64,000 nt of DNA from Bacteroidota bacterium (GTDB lineage: Bacteria; Bacteroidota; Bacteroidia; Bacteroidales; JAAUTT01), in the NCBI GenBank assembly GCA_023429135.1, contig JAEYWD010000021.1:1-64000 (forward strand). The letters are read 5' to 3'. The stretch's first letter is position 1. Each line of letters begins with the position of its first letter. The translations under genes were made by a program, and so were the position numbers. Positions 1 through 8,711 of the stretch are shown piece after piece. The notes under the pieces were generated by a model, which saw only the letters and a list, made by a program, of their open reading frames with translations, had not been told where the DNA came from and searched no databases.

Positions 1-282
1 GTTTCGGAAAATGATCTGAAAGAAGGCTGTAGAATTGGATTCTTTATCATTACAGCACGGAATGAAAACGAAATTGTATTTGGCGAGGATGATAAACATC
101 TGAATTTTGAATCTTCCCTGCTTCTGAAGAGTGATGGTGAAAATAAGTACCTTTATTCCATAACTATAGTGAAATTCCATAATTTTACCGGACGGGCTTA
201 TTTCTTTTTTATCAAACCGTTTCATAAGCTGATTATCCGGTCGGTATTGAAGCAGTTGGCTAGAACCGTAGAAAGTAATTGA
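1..282 (+). CDS. DUF2867-type protein, C-terminal fragment
   Basis: Reading frame 1 is open from the first base to a TGA at 280-282, giving 93 residues that lack a start, so the gene begins before the window. The visible part has a central strand-rich segment and ends in YFFFIKPFHKLIIRSVLKQL, which is typical of the C-terminus of DUF2867 proteins (SRPBCC-like fold, function poorly known, often fused to or next to NAD-binding proteins). It lies 21 bases before a histidine kinase on the same strand and may share its transcript. Family assignment is by recognition of the C-terminal pattern only; moderate certainty. Confidence 0.6.
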   Translation, partial: VSENDLKEGCRIGFFIITARNENEIVFGEDDKHLNFESSLLLKSDGENKYLYSITIVKFHNFTGRAYFFFIKPFHKLIIRSVLKQLARTVESN

Positions 283-303
283 TAGTTTTAGAACTTTTTT
301 CTG

Positions 304-1308
304 ATGCATTGGATTTTAAAGGTTATTCTTCATGTATTTTTCTGGTGTACATATTTTCTGTTCGCCGGATTAATCAGCTTTAAACTCAGCGAAGGGTTCG
401 ACTTTATTTTTAATCATCTCCTTGTCGTCCTCCTTAATGGAGTTTGGGCTGCAACTATTTTTTATCTTCATTACCTTTGGATTTTTAAAATCGGCTCTCA
501 ACGCAAATACCTGAGGTATCTGGCACTTTCTGTGGTTTCAACTTTCGTTGTTTCTGCTTTTTTCTTTAGTATTTTCTGTTTTTTTATACTCCCGGACAAT
601 ACCGTGTTTCGGGGAATTATGTTTTTCCCATCGTTTTTGGGATCTTTTATTATCGGTAATTGCGGGAGTTTATTAAAAGGTTTTATAAGCTGGTTTTCCG
701 AATCCGAAAGGAAAGCTGAACTCGAAAAGCAATCACTTAAAGTTGAACTTGAAATGCTCCGTTCGCAGTTGAACCATCATTTTTTGTTTAACACTCTCAA
801 TAATATTGATGCACTTATTTTCAAAGATCCGCAAAAGGCCTCCGATGCTCTTATTTCGCTTTCTTCGATTCTTCGGTACATGCTTTACGATACCAATAAC
901 GAGAAAGTACCCCTGGAGAACGAAATTCATAACATTCATAACATCATTCATTTGGAGCAACTTCGGGTAACAACCCCAGGATACACTCAAATCAGAGTTG
1001 ATGGTTCTGCAGCTTTGGCAATGGTACCTCCGCTGTTGTTTGTTTCTTTTGTCGAAAATGCATATAAACATTCCAAATTCATTGAGAAGTTGCCCGTAAT
1101 CGAAATTCATTTTATGGTTCAGGATCAGAAATTATTATTTACCTGCATAAATACCATGGATGCGAAGACAAATGATGCAAAAAGGCCTGGAAACCTTGGT
1201 CTGTTAAATATTCGCCGCCGATTGGAATTAATTTACGGGGAAAAATGTGAGCTTGATGTAAATTCGTCAGATACCGAATTTAAAGTTTATCTTGAAATAC
1301 CTTATTGA
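304..1308 (+). CDS. LytS/YehU-type sensor histidine kinase
   Basis: A 334-residue inner-membrane sensor kinase of the His_kinase (PF06580) class. Four hydrophobic segments fill about residues 5-130, followed by a short coiled linker. The phosphoacceptor region reads SQLNHHFLFNTLNNID, with the likely phosphorylated His at residue 159; the usual Pro of the NPHF motif is replaced by His158. The ATP-binding domain carries an N-box (FVENAYKHS) and a G-box (GNLGLLNIRRRLELIYG). The stop codon abuts the start of the LytTR response regulator at 1309, so the two form a standard pair. The signal sensed cannot be read from the sequence. Confidence 0.92.
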   Translation: MHWILKVILHVFFWCTYFLFAGLISFKLSEGFDFIFNHLLVVLLNGVWAATIFYLHYLWIFKIGSQRKYLRYLALSVVSTFVVSAFFFSIFCFFILPDNTVFRGIMFFPSFLGSFIIGNCGSLLKGFISWFSESERKAELEKQSLKVELEMLRSQLNHHFLFNTLNNIDALIFKDPQKASDALISLSSILRYMLYDTNNEKVPLENEIHNIHNIIHLEQLRVTTPGYTQIRVDGSAALAMVPPLLFVSFVENAYKHSKFIEKLPVIEIHFMVQDQKLLFTCINTMDAKTNDAKRPGNLGLLNIRRRLELIYGEKCELDVNSSDTEFKVYLEIPY

Positions 1309-2013
1309 ATGGAGATTGCTAAATGTATTGCCATTGACGACGAGCCTTTAGCGCTTGAAAAAATTACGGGTTTTATTAACCGGTTACCCCAACTGAAACT
1401 CGAGGCATCGTTTGGAAGTTGCACAACTGCAGCTCAGTTTATATTGGAACACCCATCGTACCTGATTTTCCTCGATATCCAGATGAAAGATATGACCGGA
1501 ATTCAGTTGCTGGAATCGCTGCCGTTAAAACCACAGGTTATTCTTACAACTGCTCATAGCGAGTTTGCGCTGAAGGGTTATGAGCTGAATGTAATCGATT
1601 ATCTACTAAAACCTTATTCTTTCGAGCGTTTTTCGCAGGCGGTATTCAAAGCTACATCCAGACCTAACTCTGCAATTAAAGAAGAAGATGTCGCTGAATA
1701 TATTTTTGTGAAAAGCGATTACAGAATTTTAAAAGTGTTAACCGATGATATTTTCTACATCGAAGGAATGCGCGATTTTTGGTGTCTGGTGACCCGCAAA
1801 GGCAAAATCCTTACTTCACTTACCTATTCTGAACTTGAAAAACTTCTCCCGGGAAATTTATTCGTAAGAACGCACCGCTCTTTCATTGTCAATTTAAAGC
1901 ACATCGAAAGCATAGAACGTCACAGGATCAAAATTCAGGGGAATCTGATTCCCGTAAGTGATTCGTATCGCGAAGCTTTTTATAATAAGCTAAAGCTTGG
2001 TAACAAAGTTTAA
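1309..2013 (+). CDS. LytTR-family response regulator
   Basis: A 234-residue response regulator. Residues 1-120 form a CheY-like receiver with the acidic pair at AIDDEP, the phosphoacceptor Asp in FLDIQMKDMTG, and the conserved K in YLLKPYSFERF. Residues 135-234 form a LytTR DNA-binding domain (FVKSDYRILKV, IEGMRDFWCLV, FVRTHRSFIVNLKHIESIER). It follows the kinase with no intergenic base, and its last four bases overlap the convergent thiL. Such LytS/LytTR pairs in Bacteroidota control envelope or metabolic genes; the targets here are unknown. Confidence 0.93.
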   Translation: MEIAKCIAIDDEPLALEKITGFINRLPQLKLEASFGSCTTAAQFILEHPSYLIFLDIQMKDMTGIQLLESLPLKPQVILTTAHSEFALKGYELNVIDYLLKPYSFERFSQAVFKATSRPNSAIKEEDVAEYIFVKSDYRILKVLTDDIFYIEGMRDFWCLVTRKGKILTSLTYSELEKLLPGNLFVRTHRSFIVNLKHIESIERHRIKIQGNLIPVSDSYREAFYNKLKLGNKV

Positions 2014-3062
2014 TTACTTTCTCCGTCATAAGCATTCCAGCCCTGGGCTCTGAGTTCAATAGCCGTGTCCGACTCGGTAATCATATACCTGCCTTCAGTT
2101 TTATCGGTTATGTGTCCAATAATGGATATTTCTTTATTGGCTGCAATCTCTTTGTAAGTTTCCAGAGGAACAGTAAACAGAAGTTCATAATCCTCACCGC
2201 CATTTAGAGCACAAACCAGAGGCTCAAGGTTTATTTCGTTTGCAACCGCTTCGGCTCTTTCTTCAACGGGAACTTTGTTCTGGAAGATTTTGCAGCCGGT
2301 GACACTTTGCGAGCAGATATGCAGGAGTTCTGATGACAAACCGTCGGATATATCAATCATCGAAGTTGGAACTATTTTCTGTTCTTCAAGGAAGTTTATA
2401 ATGTCTTTTCGGGCCTCAGGTTTCAGTTGGCGCTTCAATACATAATCATATCCATCCAGCTTTGGTTGGAAACCTTTATGTTGCTCAAAAAGTTTTTTCT
2501 CCCTTTCAAGAATTTGTAAACCCAGATATGCGGCGCCTAAATCACCGGAAACACAAATCAGATCGTTTACTTTGGCGCCGTTTCGGTATGCTACTTTTTC
2601 CTTCGCTGTTTCTCCAATTACTGTAATGCTAAGTGCCATTCCCGTGATGGAAGAGGTGGTATCCCCTCCGACCAGGTCGACTTCGTAGGTGTCGCACGCG
2701 AGTTTTATTCCGGCATATAATTCTTTCAGCGCTTCATATGTAAATTTTCCCGAAACTGCCATCGATACAACCATCTGTTTTGGTTTTGCATTCATAGCAT
2801 ATATATCCGAAAAGTTTACAACGGCAGCCTTGTATCCCAAATGCTTCAGAGGTGTGTATATCAGATTAAAATGAATGCCTTCCATCAGCATATCGGTAGT
2901 CATTACCAACGCTTTGTTGCCGGCATCGATAACAGCGGCATCGTCGCCAATTCCTTTAATAGTCGACTTATGGTAGAGCTGAACATCTTTGGTTAATGCT
3001 TCTATCAATTGAAATTCTCCGAGTTCTTTCAGTTCCGTAATCTTTTTATCCCGCTCTGCCAT
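2010..3062 (-). CDS. thiL: Thiamine-monophosphate kinase
   Basis: A 350-residue cytosolic enzyme that phosphorylates thiamine monophosphate to thiamine pyrophosphate, the last step of cofactor synthesis. The N-terminal PurM-like half has IKGIGDDAAVID, TTDMLMEGIHFNL and HLGYKAAVVNFSDIYAMNA; DLVGGDTTSS and ISVIGE-like strands follow, then the C-terminal half with DISDGLSSELLHIC and NGGEDYELLFTV. Length is usual for the family. It converges on the response regulator with a 4-base overlap and is divergent from sufB; a TAnnTTTG-type element (complement of 3088-3095) lies about 26 bases upstream of its start, without a clear -33 box. Confidence 0.95.
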   Translation of the reverse strand: MAERDKKITELKELGEFQLIEALTKDVQLYHKSTIKGIGDDAAVIDAGNKALVMTTDMLMEGIHFNLIYTPLKHLGYKAAVVNFSDIYAMNAKPKQMVVSMAVSGKFTYEALKELYAGIKLACDTYEVDLVGGDTTSSITGMALSITVIGETAKEKVAYRNGAKVNDLICVSGDLGAAYLGLQILEREKKLFEQHKGFQPKLDGYDYVLKRQLKPEARKDIINFLEEQKIVPTSMIDISDGLSSELLHICSQSVTGCKIFQNKVPVEERAEAVANEINLEPLVCALNGGEDYELLFTVPLETYKEIAANKEISIIGHITDKTEGRYMITESDTAIELRAQGWNAYDGESN

Positions 3063-3128
3063 TGGTTTCTGTTTAAGAGTGAAAGGGCAAAATTAAGTCA
3101 ATCGGTATGAATATTTGATTTTGTTTCG

Positions 3129-3136
3129 TATATTTG
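3129..3136 (+). promoter_or_regulatory. -7 promoter element of suf operon
   Basis: TATATTTG matches the Bacteroidota sigma-A -7 consensus TAnnTTTG exactly. A transcript would begin near 3142, about 48 bases before sufB. The -33 box is not clear at the expected distance, so the call rests mainly on the -7 match and the position in the thiL/sufB divergent gap. Confidence 0.55.
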
Positions 3137-3139
3137 CGA

Positions 3140-3162
3140 TTATTTAGAATTAATCTAAATAA
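3140..3162. promoter_or_regulatory. Perfect palindrome at suf operon start, candidate operator
   Basis: TTATTTAGA (3140-3148) and TCTAAATAA (3154-3162) are exact reverse complements separated by the five bases ATTAA. The dyad begins 4 bases after the -7 element and covers the predicted transcription start of the suf operon. AT-rich palindromes with TTAGA/TCTAA halves resemble iron- or metal-responsive repressor sites (DtxR/Fur classes), which would fit an Fe-S assembly operon, but no regulator gene is adjacent and the assignment is inference. Confidence 0.5.
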
Positions 3163-3189
3163 AATAGATTGTAATATAAGTTAAGAAAA

Positions 3190-4638
3190 ATGAGCGATTT
3201 GCAGGATGATATATTGAATGAGGTAACATCGCGTGAATACAAATATGGCTTTGTTAGTGATATCGATACCGAAACCATACCGAAAGGCTTAAATGAAGAT
3301 GTTGTCCGGTTAATTTCGAAAAAGAAGAACGAACCGGATTTTATGCTTGAGTTTCGTTTAAAAGCCTTCCGGCATTGGCAAAATATGAAGATGCCCCAAT
3401 GGGCACATTTACAAATTCCTGAGATTGATTATCAGGATATTATTTATTATGCGGCTCCCCGTCAGCAGGCCAAATATGCCAGTCTTGACGAGATCGACCC
3501 GGAATTGAAAGCAACTTTCGACAAGCTTGGCATTCCGCTCGACGAGCAGAAACATCTGTCTGGCGTGGCTGTGGATGCTGTGATCGACAGTATCTCGGTG
3601 AAAACAACATTTAAGGAAACGCTCGCCGAACTTGGCATTATATTCTGTTCTATGAGTGAGGCGGTTCAGGAGTATCCCGATTTGGTAAAGAAATACCTCG
3701 GAACGGTTGTTCCTTACACCGATAACTATTTTGCGGCATTGAATTCAGCCGTTTTCAGCGACGGCTCTTTCTGCTACATTCCGAAAGGAGTGCGCTGTCC
3801 CATGGAACTTTCGACTTATTTCCGCATAAACGCAGCCAATTCAGGTCAGTTTGAGCGGACTTTGCTTATTGCCGACGACGAGGCGTATGTTTCGTACCTC
3901 GAAGGTTGCACCGCCCCCATGCGCGACGAAAACCAACTTCACGCGGCAGTGGTGGAATTAATTGCGCTCGAACGTGCCGAAATAAAATATTCCACGGTGC
4001 AAAACTGGTATCCTGGCGATAAAAACGGGAAAGGTGGTATTTTCAACTTCGTAACTAAACGCGGAATTTGTAAAGGCAATTATTCCAAAATATCGTGGAC
4101 ACAGGTGGAAACCGGCTCGGCCATAACCTGGAAATATCCTAGCTGTATTTTGCGCGGCGATAATACCGTAGGCGAATTTTATTCAGTGGCTGTTACAAAT
4201 AATCATCAGCAGGCTGATACAGGAACCAAAATGACCCACATTGGCAAAAACAGCCGCAGCCGCATTGTTTCCAAAGGAATATCAGCAGGAAAAAGCAACA
4301 ATAGCTATCGCGGTTTAGTGAAGGTGATGAAAAACGCCGAAAACTCCCGTAATTTTTCGCAGTGCGATTCGCTGTTGCTGGGAAGTAAATGCGGTGCCCA
4401 TACTTTTCCATATATCGAAGTTGAGAATAAATCGTCGATGATTGAACATGAAGCCACTACCTCGAAAATTGGGGAGGATCAGATATTCTATTGCAACCAG
4501 CGTGGTATCAGTACCGAAGATGCTGTTGGTTTGATTGTGAACGGTTATGTTCGGGAAGTTATCAACCAACTTCCCATGGAATTTTCAGTAGAGGCCCAGA
4601 AGCTGCTCCAGATAAGTCTGGAAGGAAGTGTGGGATGA
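3190..4638 (+). CDS. sufB: Fe-S cluster assembly scaffold SufB
   Basis: A 482-residue SufB, the scaffold subunit of the cytosolic SufBCD complex on which Fe-S clusters are built. Family landmarks are visible: the N-terminal EYKYGFVSDIDTETIPKGL, DGSFCYIPKGVRCPMELSTYF, YLEGCTAPMRDENQLHAAVVEL, and the C-terminal beta-helix region with NFSQCDSLLLGSKCGAHTFP (conserved Cys) and EHEATTSKIGEDQIFYCNQRG. Length and order are usual. It leads the sufB-sufC-sufD-sufS run; the sufC gene normally follows directly but is separated here by a four-helix-bundle gene. Confidence 0.97.
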   Translation: MSDLQDDILNEVTSREYKYGFVSDIDTETIPKGLNEDVVRLISKKKNEPDFMLEFRLKAFRHWQNMKMPQWAHLQIPEIDYQDIIYYAAPRQQAKYASLDEIDPELKATFDKLGIPLDEQKHLSGVAVDAVIDSISVKTTFKETLAELGIIFCSMSEAVQEYPDLVKKYLGTVVPYTDNYFAALNSAVFSDGSFCYIPKGVRCPMELSTYFRINAANSGQFERTLLIADDEAYVSYLEGCTAPMRDENQLHAAVVELIALERAEIKYSTVQNWYPGDKNGKGGIFNFVTKRGICKGNYSKISWTQVETGSAITWKYPSCILRGDNTVGEFYSVAVTNNHQQADTGTKMTHIGKNSRSRIVSKGISAGKSNNSYRGLVKVMKNAENSRNFSQCDSLLLGSKCGAHTFPYIEVENKSSMIEHEATTSKIGEDQIFYCNQRGISTEDAVGLIVNGYVREVINQLPMEFSVEAQKLLQISLEGSVG

Positions 4639-4650
4639 GAATGTGGGATT

Positions 4651-4678
4651 AGAATTTGTGAATTGAGAATTTGTGAAT
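4651..4678 (+). repeat. Two 13-bp direct repeats after sufB
   Basis: AGAATTTGTGAAT occurs at 4651-4663 and again at 4666-4678. It lies between the sufB stop and the inserted four-helix-bundle gene. The downstream flank of that gene (about 5108-5155) holds similar TTCTCAAATTCACAG-type text in inverted orientation, so these low-complexity stretches may mark the edges of the inserted segment. Confidence 0.5.
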
Positions 4679-4738
4679 AGAGGAAGGTGTATTTAAAAGG
4701 TGTAGATTTATTCTTTTATTTATTTAAACCTAATTAAA

Positions 4739-5107
4739 ATGACACCTTCAAGAAAATTTCAGGAATTAAAAGTTTGGCAGGAATCGCATAAATTCGTATT
4801 AATGGTTTATAAGCATTCAAAAGCCTTCCCTAAATAAGAATTGTATGGACTAACTTCGCAGTTTAGAAGGGCTGCTGTATCAGTAGCCGCAAATATTGCT
4901 GAAGGATATGGAAAAAGGTCCAAACCTGATAAATTGCGATTTTTCAATATTTCACAGGGATCAATCGACGAATGTCAATATTATGTTATATTATCAAAAG
5001 ATTTAGAATATATAAATAATGAAGCATGTTTGAAGATGGAAGAAAAGTTAGAAGATGTTAGCAAGTTGCTTAATGGCTATTACAGAGCTATTAAGGCTGA
5101 TATGTAA
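4739..5107 (+). pseudogene. Four-helix bundle protein (S23/IVP family), nonsense mutation
   Basis: The frame from ATG 4739 reads MTPSRKFQELKVWQESHKF and then hits an in-frame TAA at 4835-4837 after 32 codons. The same frame continues with ELYGLTSQFRRAAVSVAANI, AEGYGKRSKPDKLRFFNISQGS and DECQYYVILSKDLEYI to a TAA at 5105-5107. Intact homologues of the 23S-rRNA intervening-sequence protein family have a Lys/Glu-type codon at the stop position (KEELYGLTSQ), so a single base change explains the break. A TTG at 4841 could restart translation of the C-terminal 88 residues. The family forms small helical bundles, often pentamers, and its role is unclear. The gene sits between sufB and sufC, splitting the core of the suf operon. 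Confidence 0.8.
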
Positions 5108-5155
5108 CTTCTTACTTCTGACTTCTCAAATTCACAGCTTCTCAAATAGAGTAAG

Positions 5156-5935
5156 ATGTTAAAAATTAAAAATTTACGTACAGCAATAAACGGGAAAGAG
5201 ATTCTTAAAGGAATAGATTTGGAGGTTAAACCTGGCGAAGTCCATGCAATTATGGGACCCAACGGATCGGGTAAGAGCACACTTGCTTCGGTGCTTGCAG
5301 GTCGCGATATTTATGATATTCTGGAAGGTAAAGTAAGTTTTGAAGGTGACAATTTGCTTGAGCTTGCTCCTGAAGATCGCGCCCGCAAAGGAATTTTCCT
5401 CGGATTCCAGTATCCGATTGAAATACCTGGTGTTAGTATGGCAAGCTTTTTAAAAACTGCCGTAAACGAACACCGCAAGTTTAAAGGTCTGGCACCTTTA
5501 TCTGCATCCGATTTTCTGAAATTGATGCGTGAGAAAAAAGAATTGGTTGAGATAGATTCCAACCTCACCAATCGCTCGGTAAACGAAGGCTTTTCTGGTG
5601 GCGAAAAGAAGAAAAACGAAATCTTCCAGATGGCTTTGCTGGAACCTAGGCTTTCGATTCTTGACGAAACCGATTCCGGGCTTGATATTGATGCGCTCCG
5701 CATTGTTGCCAACGGGGTAAATAAGCTAAAAAATAAGGATAATGCCACAATTTTAATTACGCACTATCAGCGTTTGCTCGATTATATTGTACCCGATTTT
5801 GTACATGTGCTTTATAATGGTCGTATTGTTAAAACCGGAACTAAAGAACTGGCGCTGGAACTCGAAGAAAAGGGGTACGACTGGATTAAGAAAGAAGCCG
5901 ATATGAAACTCAATGGCGAAGAGGTAAAGATCTAA
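5156..5935 (+). CDS. sufC: Fe-S cluster assembly ATPase SufC
   Basis: A 259-residue ABC-type ATPase of the SufBCD complex; ATP hydrolysis drives the conformational change of SufBD during cluster assembly. Walker A is GPNGSGKSTL (about residues 35-44), the signature is SGGEKKKNEI, Walker B is LSILDETDSGLDIDAL with the SufC-specific DSGLD, and the switch His is in ILITHYQRLLDYI. It is a soluble single-domain protein without a membrane partner. It starts 48 bases after the broken four-helix-bundle gene, and sufD starts 10 bases after its stop. Confidence 0.97.
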   Translation: MLKIKNLRTAINGKEILKGIDLEVKPGEVHAIMGPNGSGKSTLASVLAGRDIYDILEGKVSFEGDNLLELAPEDRARKGIFLGFQYPIEIPGVSMASFLKTAVNEHRKFKGLAPLSASDFLKLMREKKELVEIDSNLTNRSVNEGFSGGEKKKNEIFQMALLEPRLSILDETDSGLDIDALRIVANGVNKLKNKDNATILITHYQRLLDYIVPDFVHVLYNGRIVKTGTKELALELEEKGYDWIKKEADMKLNGEEVKI

Positions 5936-5945
5936 AGAAAAGGAC

Positions 5946-7295
5946 ATGGAAACATTGAGTACACAAAGTTATGCTGATTTGTTTCTGCAGCATAAGGATA
6001 TATTTCTTGAAAATGTTCCGGGTTTTATCCGGAATTTAAGGGAACAATCGGCCGAAAAGTTGAACCAGGCTGGCTTTCCGGCAAAAAAGAACGAAATGTA
6101 CAAGTATACATTTCTTGAGCCTTATTTTAATAACGGATACAAGAAGCATATCATTCAAAAACCTATATCGTTTAATATGAACGATATGTTCCGGTGCGAC
6201 GTTCCTGCCCTGGATACGCATCTGGCGATTGTATTAAACGGATTTTATTACGATTCCCAAAAGCCGCTCGTTACTTTACCAGGGGGGATAATTATGGGAA
6301 GCCTTGCTGAGGCTGTAAAGCAATATCCCGACCTGGTTGAGGCACATCTTTCCAAATATATCACCAGCGACGACAGCTATGTTACTTTAAACACAGCTAT
6401 GGCCCGCGATGGCGTTTTTCTTTATGTTCCTGAAGGGAAAACACTGGACAAACCGGTTCAGATAATAAATATTCTACTTGCCGATGAAGAACTGATGGTT
6501 CAGCATCGCAATTTATTTATTCTGGAGCCGAATAGTTCTGCAAAGGTTGTTATATGCGATCATACACTTAATTCGAATAAGTATCTCACAAATAGCGTAA
6601 GCGAAGCTATTGTTGCCCGCGATGCTCATTTTGAATGTTTCCGCATGCAAAACGAGCATAATGATTCTGCTCACATATCGCATGTGTTTATCCGTCAGGA
6701 GGAAAATAGCAATGCTTTGTACAATAATATAAGTCTGCACGGTGGGTTGCTCCGTAATAACCTCTATGTTACCCTTGCTGGAGAACATTGCGAAAATTGG
6801 TCGCTGGGACTGTTGCTAACCGATGGTAAACAGCATGTTGATAATTATACTTTTATTGATCATGCAGTACCAAATTGTACAAGTAATCAGTTGTATAAAG
6901 GTGTGCTGGATGATCAGTCAACAGGTTCGTTTACCGGCAAAATTCTTGTTCGTAAAGATGCACAGAAAACCCTGGCTTATCAGCGTAACAGTAATCTCCT
7001 AATGACAAATGAAGCCCGGGCCAATGGTAAACCGCAGCTCGAAATTTATGCCGACGATGTAAAATGTTCCCATGGCGCAACTGTGGGGCAAATTGATGAA
7101 AATGCATTGTTTTATCTGCGCTCCCGTGGAATCGGCGAACGCGAATCACGATTGTTGCTGATGTACGCTTTTGCCCATGAAGTCATTAAGAAAATACAGG
7201 TAGATCCTCTGCAGATCCGTATCGGGGAACTCGTTGATAAACGGTTACGGGGAGAATTGTCACGCTGCAACAACTGCGCAATGTATTGTAAATAA
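5946..7295 (+). CDS. sufD: Fe-S cluster assembly protein SufD
   Basis: A 449-residue SufD, the SufB-like partner that completes the SufBC2D complex and is implicated in iron entry. The N-terminal helical part contains FPAKKNEMYKYTFLEPYF, the middle has DGVFLYVPEGKTLDKPVQI, and the C-terminal beta-helix domain carries SFTGKILVRKDAQKTLAYQR and DDVKCSHGATVGQIDENALF with the conserved Cys-Ser-His. It lacks the Cys-rich features of SufB. Spacing to sufC (10 bases) and sufS (13 bases) indicates one transcript. Confidence 0.95.
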   Translation: METLSTQSYADLFLQHKDIFLENVPGFIRNLREQSAEKLNQAGFPAKKNEMYKYTFLEPYFNNGYKKHIIQKPISFNMNDMFRCDVPALDTHLAIVLNGFYYDSQKPLVTLPGGIIMGSLAEAVKQYPDLVEAHLSKYITSDDSYVTLNTAMARDGVFLYVPEGKTLDKPVQIINILLADEELMVQHRNLFILEPNSSAKVVICDHTLNSNKYLTNSVSEAIVARDAHFECFRMQNEHNDSAHISHVFIRQEENSNALYNNISLHGGLLRNNLYVTLAGEHCENWSLGLLLTDGKQHVDNYTFIDHAVPNCTSNQLYKGVLDDQSTGSFTGKILVRKDAQKTLAYQRNSNLLMTNEARANGKPQLEIYADDVKCSHGATVGQIDENALFYLRSRGIGERESRLLLMYAFAHEVIKKIQVDPLQIRIGELVDKRLRGELSRCNNCAMYCK

Positions 7296-7308
7296 ATAAG
7301 AGCTTTCA

Positions 7309-8529
7309 ATGAATTTTGATATACACAAGATCCGCGCCGATTTTCCCGTACTTTCTCAAACTGTTTACGGGAAGCCACTTATTTACTTCGACAACGGAGC
7401 TACAACCCAAAAGCCTAAGGATGTTATTGAGAAAGTAACCAGGCTTTTTGCGGAGCAATACAGCAGTATCCATCGCGGTGTACATTATCTGAGCGAGCAA
7501 TCTACAGAGATGTACGAAAATGCCAGGCATACCGTTCAGAACTATGTTAATGCCAGGTTCTCGCAGGAAATTATTTTCACCAGCGGGGCTACCGGATCTA
7601 TTAATGCCATTGCTTTTTCTTTTGGTGAAAAATATGTGAACGAAGGCGACGAAATCATTATTTCCGGGATGGAGCACCACTCCAACATTGTTCCCTGGCA
7701 AATGATGTGTGAACGCAAGAAAGCTCAACTGAAGGTTATTCCTTTTACACAAGATGGCGAACTTAGGCTCGACGTTTTTAAAACAATGTTGAACAAGCGC
7801 ACAAAGCTTGTTGCAGTAAATCATGTTTCCAATACATTAGGAACAATCAATCCGGTTAAAGAAATTGTCGAAATTGCTCACTCTGCTTCTATACCTGTTT
7901 TGATTGACGGCGCTCAGGCAATTCAGCATGCATGTGTTGATGTTCAGGAGCTGGATTGCGATTTTTACGTTTTCTCCGGTCATAAAGTGTATGGTCCCAC
8001 CGGAATTGGAGTTTTGTACGGAAAGGAGCAGTGGCTGAACGATTTGCCTCCTTATCAGGGCGGTGGAGATATGGTGGATTGTGTAACCTTTGAGCATACC
8101 ACTTACAATGTACTTCCTTTCAAATTCGAAGCCGGAACTTCCAATTTTGTTTCGGCAATTGGTATGGGTACAGCTCTGGATTATCTTCAATCGCTCGGGT
8201 TGGAAAAAATTGCTGAATACGAGCATCAGCTTCTACTTTACGCCACTGAAAAACTAAAGGCAATTGATGGGCTCAGGATCTATGGAAATGCAAGGGATAA
8301 GATTTCAATTATTTCCTTCCTGGTCGATAATATTCATCCTTACGACATGGGAATGATTCTCGATAAGATGGGAATCGCCGTTCGTACCGGTTCGCATTGT
8401 ACCCAGCCTTTGCTTGAGCAATATAATATCGAAGGTACCATCAGGGCTTCAATGGTGTTTTATAATACTTTTGAGGAGGTGGATTATTTCGTAGAGGCAG
8501 TAAAGAAGGCAAAGATGATGCTGAGCTAA
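7309..8529 (+). CDS. sufS: Cysteine desulfurase SufS
   Basis: A 406-residue PLP enzyme (class V aminotransferase fold) that takes sulfur from cysteine and passes it as persulfide to the Suf scaffold. Visible landmarks are the N-terminal IRADFPVLSQTVYGKPLIYFD, FTSGATGSIN, SGMEHHSNIVPW, the PLP lysine in VFSGHKVYGPTG, and the catalytic loop Cys in VRTGSHCTQPLLEQYNIEG. It closes the suf operon. The usual downstream partners sufE and the DUF59 gene sufT are not present in this window, so the sulfur-transfer partner must be encoded elsewhere. Confidence 0.96.
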   Translation: MNFDIHKIRADFPVLSQTVYGKPLIYFDNGATTQKPKDVIEKVTRLFAEQYSSIHRGVHYLSEQSTEMYENARHTVQNYVNARFSQEIIFTSGATGSINAIAFSFGEKYVNEGDEIIISGMEHHSNIVPWQMMCERKKAQLKVIPFTQDGELRLDVFKTMLNKRTKLVAVNHVSNTLGTINPVKEIVEIAHSASIPVLIDGAQAIQHACVDVQELDCDFYVFSGHKVYGPTGIGVLYGKEQWLNDLPPYQGGGDMVDCVTFEHTTYNVLPFKFEAGTSNFVSAIGMGTALDYLQSLGLEKIAEYEHQLLLYATEKLKAIDGLRIYGNARDKISIISFLVDNIHPYDMGMILDKMGIAVRTGSHCTQPLLEQYNIEGTIRASMVFYNTFEEVDYFVEAVKKAKMMLS

Positions 8530-8538
8530 TCTAAGTTC

Positions 8539-8610
8539 GATGTAAATAAATTTGCTAATACCAGATAATAAGGTTGAAATAGCCTGGTAGGTTTCTCTAC
8601 TAAGGTAGAT
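8539..8610 (+). repeat. Dispersed 72-bp repeat, copy 1
   Basis: This stretch aligns with 14247-14318 with only two single-base gaps, sharing GATGTAAATAA at the start, an AGGTT-AAATA core and CTACTAAG near the end; identity by eye is about 70%. Each copy lies just after a plus-strand housekeeping operon (suf here, infB there). The complement of both copies reads LVEK-x-TR-x-F in one frame, suggesting that they are remains of the same small element. Confidence 0.55.
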
Positions 8611-8617
8611 GAGATGA

Positions 8618-8648
8618 AAATAAGGTTCTTTTTTAGAAAACCTTATTT
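8618..8648. terminator. Hairpin after suf operon
   Basis: AAATAAGGTT (8618-8627) pairs with AACCTTATTT (8639-8648) around an 11-base loop. It is AT-rich and has no long T-tract, so it is a weak terminator at best, placed 90 bases after sufS and between converging sufS and the DUF433 gene. Confidence 0.4.
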
Positions 8649-8711
8649 CTAAAATTGTATTTTGACCTTAGTACAAATGATTGAGATATTATTTAACCTT
8701 ATTCCCTTATT

